Shown here piece after piece: positions 60,706-64,000 of a stretch of 64,000 bases of DNA; position 1 is the first letter of the stretch, and every line of letters starts with the position of its first letter. The translations under genes and the position numbers were made by a program. The notes under the pieces are model-generated. The model saw only the letters and a program-made list of their open reading frames with translations, was not told the DNA's origin and did not search any database. The stretch spans positions 2,728,001 to 2,792,000 of the forward strand of contig NZ_LT964979.1 in NCBI RefSeq assembly GCF_900240335.1, read 5' to 3'. This DNA is from Flavimobilis massiliensis. Its GTDB lineage: Bacteria; Actinomycetota; Actinomycetes; Actinomycetales; Cellulomonadaceae.

Positions 60706-63291
60706 TCAGTCGACCGCGAGCGCCTCGACGGGCGAGGTGCGCACCGCGCGCCGCGCCGGCAGGACCGACGCGAGCAGGCCCGCGACGACCGAGACGACGA
60801 GCGCGAGCGCGATGTCGCGCCACGGCACTGCGTACGACACGTCGCCGAACGATCCGAGCACCGTCGCCGCGCCAGACCAGCCGTAGACGAGCCCGAGCAC
60901 GACGCCGAGGAGCGTGCCGACGATCGCTATGAGCAGACCCTCGATCGCGAGGGTGCCGCGCAGCTGCTTCCGCGACAGTCCGATCGCGCGCAGCGTCGCG
61001 TTTTCCCGCTGCCGCTCGAGGACCGAGAGCGAGAGCGTGTTCGTCACGCCGATGAGGGCGATGACGACCGCGACCGCGAGCAGACCCACGACGACCGCGA
61101 GGAGGACGTTGATGACCTGCTCGAACATCGCGCGCTCCGCGACGGCGCCCGTGACCCACGCACCGAGGTCCTGGACCTGCGTCCGGATGTCGTCGACCGT
61201 GCGGACGGGGTTGTCGGAGTCGAGCCGCACGAAGAGCGTCGACGCGGTCGCGTCGGGCGCGATCTGCTTCATCGTCGTCGCCGTCACCATGTGCGTGCCG
61301 AGGCCGCCGGCGATGACCTTGACGCGCAGGTCGAGCGTCGTGCCGTCGGCACGCGTGACGACCGCGCCCGTCGCAGCGAGGTGGAGCTCTCGCGACGAGT
61401 CGACGAGGAGGACGCCGTCCTCGAGCCCGTCGACCTTGCGGGGGTCGTGGAGGACCGTGCGTGCTGCGGTTGGGTCGATGCCGCTCACCTCGGTGCTCCC
61501 GAGCGGGACCGGACCGTCGGGGAGCGTGAGCTCGATCTTGTCGACGTACGTCGACGTCACGGGCACGGTCGCGGCGACGCCGGGCACGGCGGCGACCTTC
61601 TCGCGCACCGTGTCGAGATTGCTGCTGCCGTCGCTCGAGCCGCTGGCCTCGACGAGGACGTCGACCGCGAATTGCGAGTCGAGCTGGTCGTTGAACGTGG
61701 CGCGCGCGCTCGCGGCACCGGTCGACATCATCGCGACGAGCGTCACGCCGATGAGCAGCGCCGTGCTCGTCGCGGCCGTGCGGCGCGGGTTGCGCAGCGT
61801 GTTGGCCGACGCGAGGCGCGCCGAGGCTCCCGTGCGGGACAGGAGCGCCCCGATGCCGGCCGCGACCGCGGGGATCCAGAACACGGACCCGACGATGAGC
61901 CCGACGAACGACAGCGCACCGCCCGGGATACCGAGGAGGAGGCCGATCTCCGGCTGCGGCTCCTCGCCGACGTTCGCGACGGCGATCCCGCCCGCGAGCA
62001 TCGCCCCACCGACGACGGTGAGGACGACCGCGAGGACAAGCCGTGCCGTCGAGCCGCCGCGCACCGAGGGTGCGTCGGCGGGGCGCAGCGCTGCGAGCGG
62101 CGCGACGCGCGTCGCTCCGCGGGCCGGTGCGAATGCCGCGAGGACCGTGACGACGACGCCTGCGATGAGCGGCACGAGGACGACAGCGGGCGTCACCTCG
62201 ATCGTTCGGGGGAGCGGCACACCGAGGTCGCGCGTGCCGAGGACGGCGAGGAGCGTCTGGACGCCGATCGCGCCGACGAGGATGCCGGTGAGCGACGCGA
62301 GCGTCCCGAGCACTCCTGCCTCGAGGAGGACGGACGCGCGCAGCTGCTTCTTCGTCGCTCCGACGCAGCGCAGGAGCGCGAGCGTGCGTGTGCGCTGCGC
62401 GACGAGCACCTGGAACGTGTTGGCGATGACGAGCCCCGCGACGATGAGCGCGAGGGCACCGAAGGCGAGGACGACGTACATGACGGTGTTGGTGTCGCCG
62501 CTCAGTTGGGCGATGCGTTCGTCGGCGTACTGCTGCTTCGTGAGCGCCCGGACCTGCGCGGCGTCCTCGTCCGACGTGCCTGCGGCGACGAGCTCCGCGC
62601 GTGCCGCGTCGGCGAGCGCCGGGAGGACCGTCGCCGGGTCGGCGCCGGCGTCGAGCATGACGAGCGCGCTCGTGACGAGCGAGCCGCCGTTCCACGCGAG
62701 CACGTCGGCGACCTGACCGACGAGAGCGCCGTCGAACGAGACGTACGCGCCGGACGGGTCGTCGAGGAGACCCGTGACGGTGACCGTCGTCGTCGTCTCC
62801 TCGCTCTCGCCCTTCGCCTCGTCGAAGGTGTACCCGACGATGTCGACGGTCCCGCCGACGGTCGCGCCGAGCCTCTCGGCGACGGCCGCGGGGAGGGCAA
62901 CCTCGTTCGTCGCGGCGGGCCAGGCGCCGCTCGTGAGCTTCTGGGCCTCGAGGCGAGGGTCGGCGGCGGCGGAGACGGCGAGCGTCCCGACCTCGCGCTC
63001 ACCGCGACGGACGTTGATGTAGGTCTGCACCTGCGGACTCACGACGGCGACACCGGCGGTCGCGTCGAGCGAGGTGATCGCTTCCGGGGAGAGTCCCACC
63101 GTCCCGACCAGGTCGAGGTGGGCGTCCGCGTCGGCGAGGGTCGCTGCGACCGAGTCGGTCGACGTCGACGTCATGATGTTGCCCGCGAGGAGCGTCGCGG
63201 CGACGAACGCCGTGCCGATCGCGATCGCGATGCCGGCCGAGACGAGCTTCCCGACCGACTTGCGCATCTGCGCGAAGGTGAGCCGGAACAT
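60706..63291 (-). CDS. ABC transporter permease, FtsX/MacB type with two FtsX domains
   Basis: 861 residues. Order: one membrane helix with signal-like start (KLVSAGIAIAIGTAFVAATLLAGN), a large external domain to about 260, three helices with the FtsX motif (NTFQVLVAQRTRTLALLRCVGATKKQL), a fourth helix, a second external domain, and a second FtsX set ending the protein (NTLSLSVLERQRENATLRAIGLSRKQL). This ten-helix double-FtsX form is the MacB/LolC-like mechanotransmission type common in Actinobacteria, used for lipoprotein, peptide or antibiotic handling rather than classical transport. Its ATG overlaps the stop of the ATPase gene. Confidence 0.92.
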   Translation of the reverse strand: MFRLTFAQMRKSVGKLVSAGIAIAIGTAFVAATLLAGNIMTSTSTDSVAATLADADAHLDLVGTVGLSPEAITSLDATAGVAVVSPQVQTYINVRRGEREVGTLAVSAAADPRLEAQKLTSGAWPAATNEVALPAAVAERLGATVGGTVDIVGYTFDEAKGESEETTTTVTVTGLLDDPSGAYVSFDGALVGQVADVLAWNGGSLVTSALVMLDAGADPATVLPALADAARAELVAAGTSDEDAAQVRALTKQQYADERIAQLSGDTNTVMYVVLAFGALALIVAGLVIANTFQVLVAQRTRTLALLRCVGATKKQLRASVLLEAGVLGTLASLTGILVGAIGVQTLLAVLGTRDLGVPLPRTIEVTPAVVLVPLIAGVVVTVLAAFAPARGATRVAPLAALRPADAPSVRGGSTARLVLAVVLTVVGGAMLAGGIAVANVGEEPQPEIGLLLGIPGGALSFVGLIVGSVFWIPAVAAGIGALLSRTGASARLASANTLRNPRRTAATSTALLIGVTLVAMMSTGAASARATFNDQLDSQFAVDVLVEASGSSDGSSNLDTVREKVAAVPGVAATVPVTSTYVDKIELTLPDGPVPLGSTEVSGIDPTAARTVLHDPRKVDGLEDGVLLVDSSRELHLAATGAVVTRADGTTLDLRVKVIAGGLGTHMVTATTMKQIAPDATASTLFVRLDSDNPVRTVDDIRTQVQDLGAWVTGAVAERAMFEQVINVLLAVVVGLLAVAVVIALIGVTNTLSLSVLERQRENATLRAIGLSRKQLRGTLAIEGLLIAIVGTLLGVVLGLVYGWSGAATVLGSFGDVSYAVPWRDIALALVVSVVAGLLASVLPARRAVRTSPVEALAVD

Positions 63292-64000
63292 CAGGCCTGC
63301 CCCCCGACCGGCGCCGTGACGGGCGTCGTCTCGAGCGTGCGGAGCGCGTCGAGACCGGCGAGGACCGACTCGGGCGTCGGGTCGGAGATGTCGCCCGCGA
63401 TGCGACCGTCGGCGATGAGCACGACGCGGTCGGCGTATGCGGCGGCCGCGGGGTCGTGGGTCACCATGATGATCGTGCGGCCGAGCTCGCGCACGGAACG
63501 GCGCAGGAAGCTCAGGACCTCGGCGCCCGAGCGCGAGTCGAGGTTGCCCGTGGGCTCGTCCGCGAAGACGACGTCGGGCTTCGTGATGAGGGCGCGTGCG
63601 ATCGCGACGCGCTGCTGCTGGCCGCCCGAGAGCTCGGCCGGACGGTGCGTGAGGCGCTCACCGAGACCGAGGGTCTGCACGAGCGTCGCGAACCACTCCT
63701 TGTCGACCTTGTTCCCGCCGAGGTCGAGGGGCAGGAGGATGTTCTGCTCGGCCGTGAACATCGGCAGAAGGTTGAACGACTGGAAGACGAAGCCGATGCG
63801 CGTGCGGCGCAGCTCGGTGAGGGCGTCGTCGCCGAGCGCCGTGATCTCGGTGTCGCCGATGCGCGACGAGCCGCTCGTCGCGGAGTCGAGGCCCGCGAGC
63901 AGGTGCATGAGCGTCGACTTGCCCGAGCCCGAGGGGCCCATGATCGCGGTGAAGCGGCCGGGTGCGAAGTCGACGTCGACGTGGTCGAGTGCGACGACCT
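63291..64000 (-). CDS. ABC transporter ATP-binding protein, MacB/LolD type (5' partial)
   Basis: The frame is open to the window edge; about 235 residues are visible, and the start lies beyond 64000. Walker A MGPSGSGKSTL, Q-loop FVFQSFNLLP, signature LSGGQQQRVAIARAL, Walker B VVFADEPTGNLD and switch IIMVTHDPAAAAYADRV are all present; GNLD and HDPAAA mark the MacB/LolD subgroup that energises FtsX-type permeases. It is coupled to the double-FtsX permease (TGATG overlap). The C-terminus LETTPVTAPVGGQA is complete. Confidence 0.95.
   Translation of the reverse strand, partial: VVALDHVDVDFAPGRFTAIMGPSGSGKSTLMHLLAGLDSATSGSSRIGDTEITALGDDALTELRRTRIGFVFQSFNLLPMFTAEQNILLPLDLGGNKVDKEWFATLVQTLGLGERLTHRPAELSGGQQQRVAIARALITKPDVVFADEPTGNLDSRSGAEVLSFLRRSVRELGRTIIMVTHDPAAAAYADRVVLIADGRIAGDISDPTPESVLAGLDALRTLETTPVTAPVGGQA

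Overview
The window is about 72% GC and comes from a high-GC actinobacterium, most likely a Micrococcales member near Cellulomonas/Sanguibacter/Oerskovia. The evidence is WhiB, mycothiol amidase (Mca), a PdtaS-type kinase, the eno-ftsB-DUF501-ppx order, and a greA/DUF4307/mca/trhA/uppS block with the same content as the Mycobacterium greA-mca region. It is a draft assembly: three N-marked joints sit in poly-G or Illumina Nextera adapter sequence (13895-13969, 19361-19401, 33791-33983).

Layout. 1-2.5 kb: end of a surface-polysaccharide locus (glycosyltransferase, polymerase-like membrane protein). 2.6-9.8 kb: a small membrane protein, mfd, a cytidylyltransferase-like gene, an initiating sugar phosphotransferase, mazG. 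10-16.7 kb: a secreted alpha-amylase with two starch-binding domains, then eno, ftsB, a DUF501 gene, ppx. 16.8-18.4 kb: NDH-2-type dehydrogenase. 18.5-21.3 kb: a glucose/N-acetylglucosamine PTS island (EIIA, EIIB remnant, DasR-like GntR regulator, broken EIIC, HPr) with three dre-like operators. 21.3-23.4 kb: tRNA, Bax-inhibitor-1 protein, a 26-bp minisatellite, an FKBP. 23.5-28.8 kb: SOS-box-controlled DUF222/HNH protein, repeat-rich DNA, an LLM-class oxidoreductase, a methyltransferase with an internal duplication, a DUF5997 gene. 28.9-33.8 kb: two-component system divergent from an ABC exporter, then a LysR-substrate-domain protein. 34-44.2 kb: aminotransferase, msrA, AI-2E transporter, ilvA, greA, DUF4307, mca, a nitrilase-family gene, trhA, uppS. 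44.3-49.9 kb: a copper nitrite reductase fused to a membrane domain, an NnrS-like protein, an HTH regulator, and a divergent hemerythrin-DUF2249 protein: a likely nitrite/NO module. 50-56.5 kb: AAA ATPase, LacI regulator, a truncated sugar-ABC permease, DUF2505, PdtaS, WhiB, a membrane protein. 56.5-64 kb: an FHA/FtsK-type triple-ATPase protein and an ABC system that runs off the window.

Most of the window is conserved actinobacterial core. The points most worth a second look are the collapsed PTS transporter beside intact regulatory sites, the nitrite/NO module, the amputated sugar-ABC operon, a short-variable-arm tRNA with anticodon UAA, and a recurrent leaderless promoter layout (TANNNT, 6-7 nt, start codon). 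I found no CRISPR array, prophage, transposase or clearly novel system.
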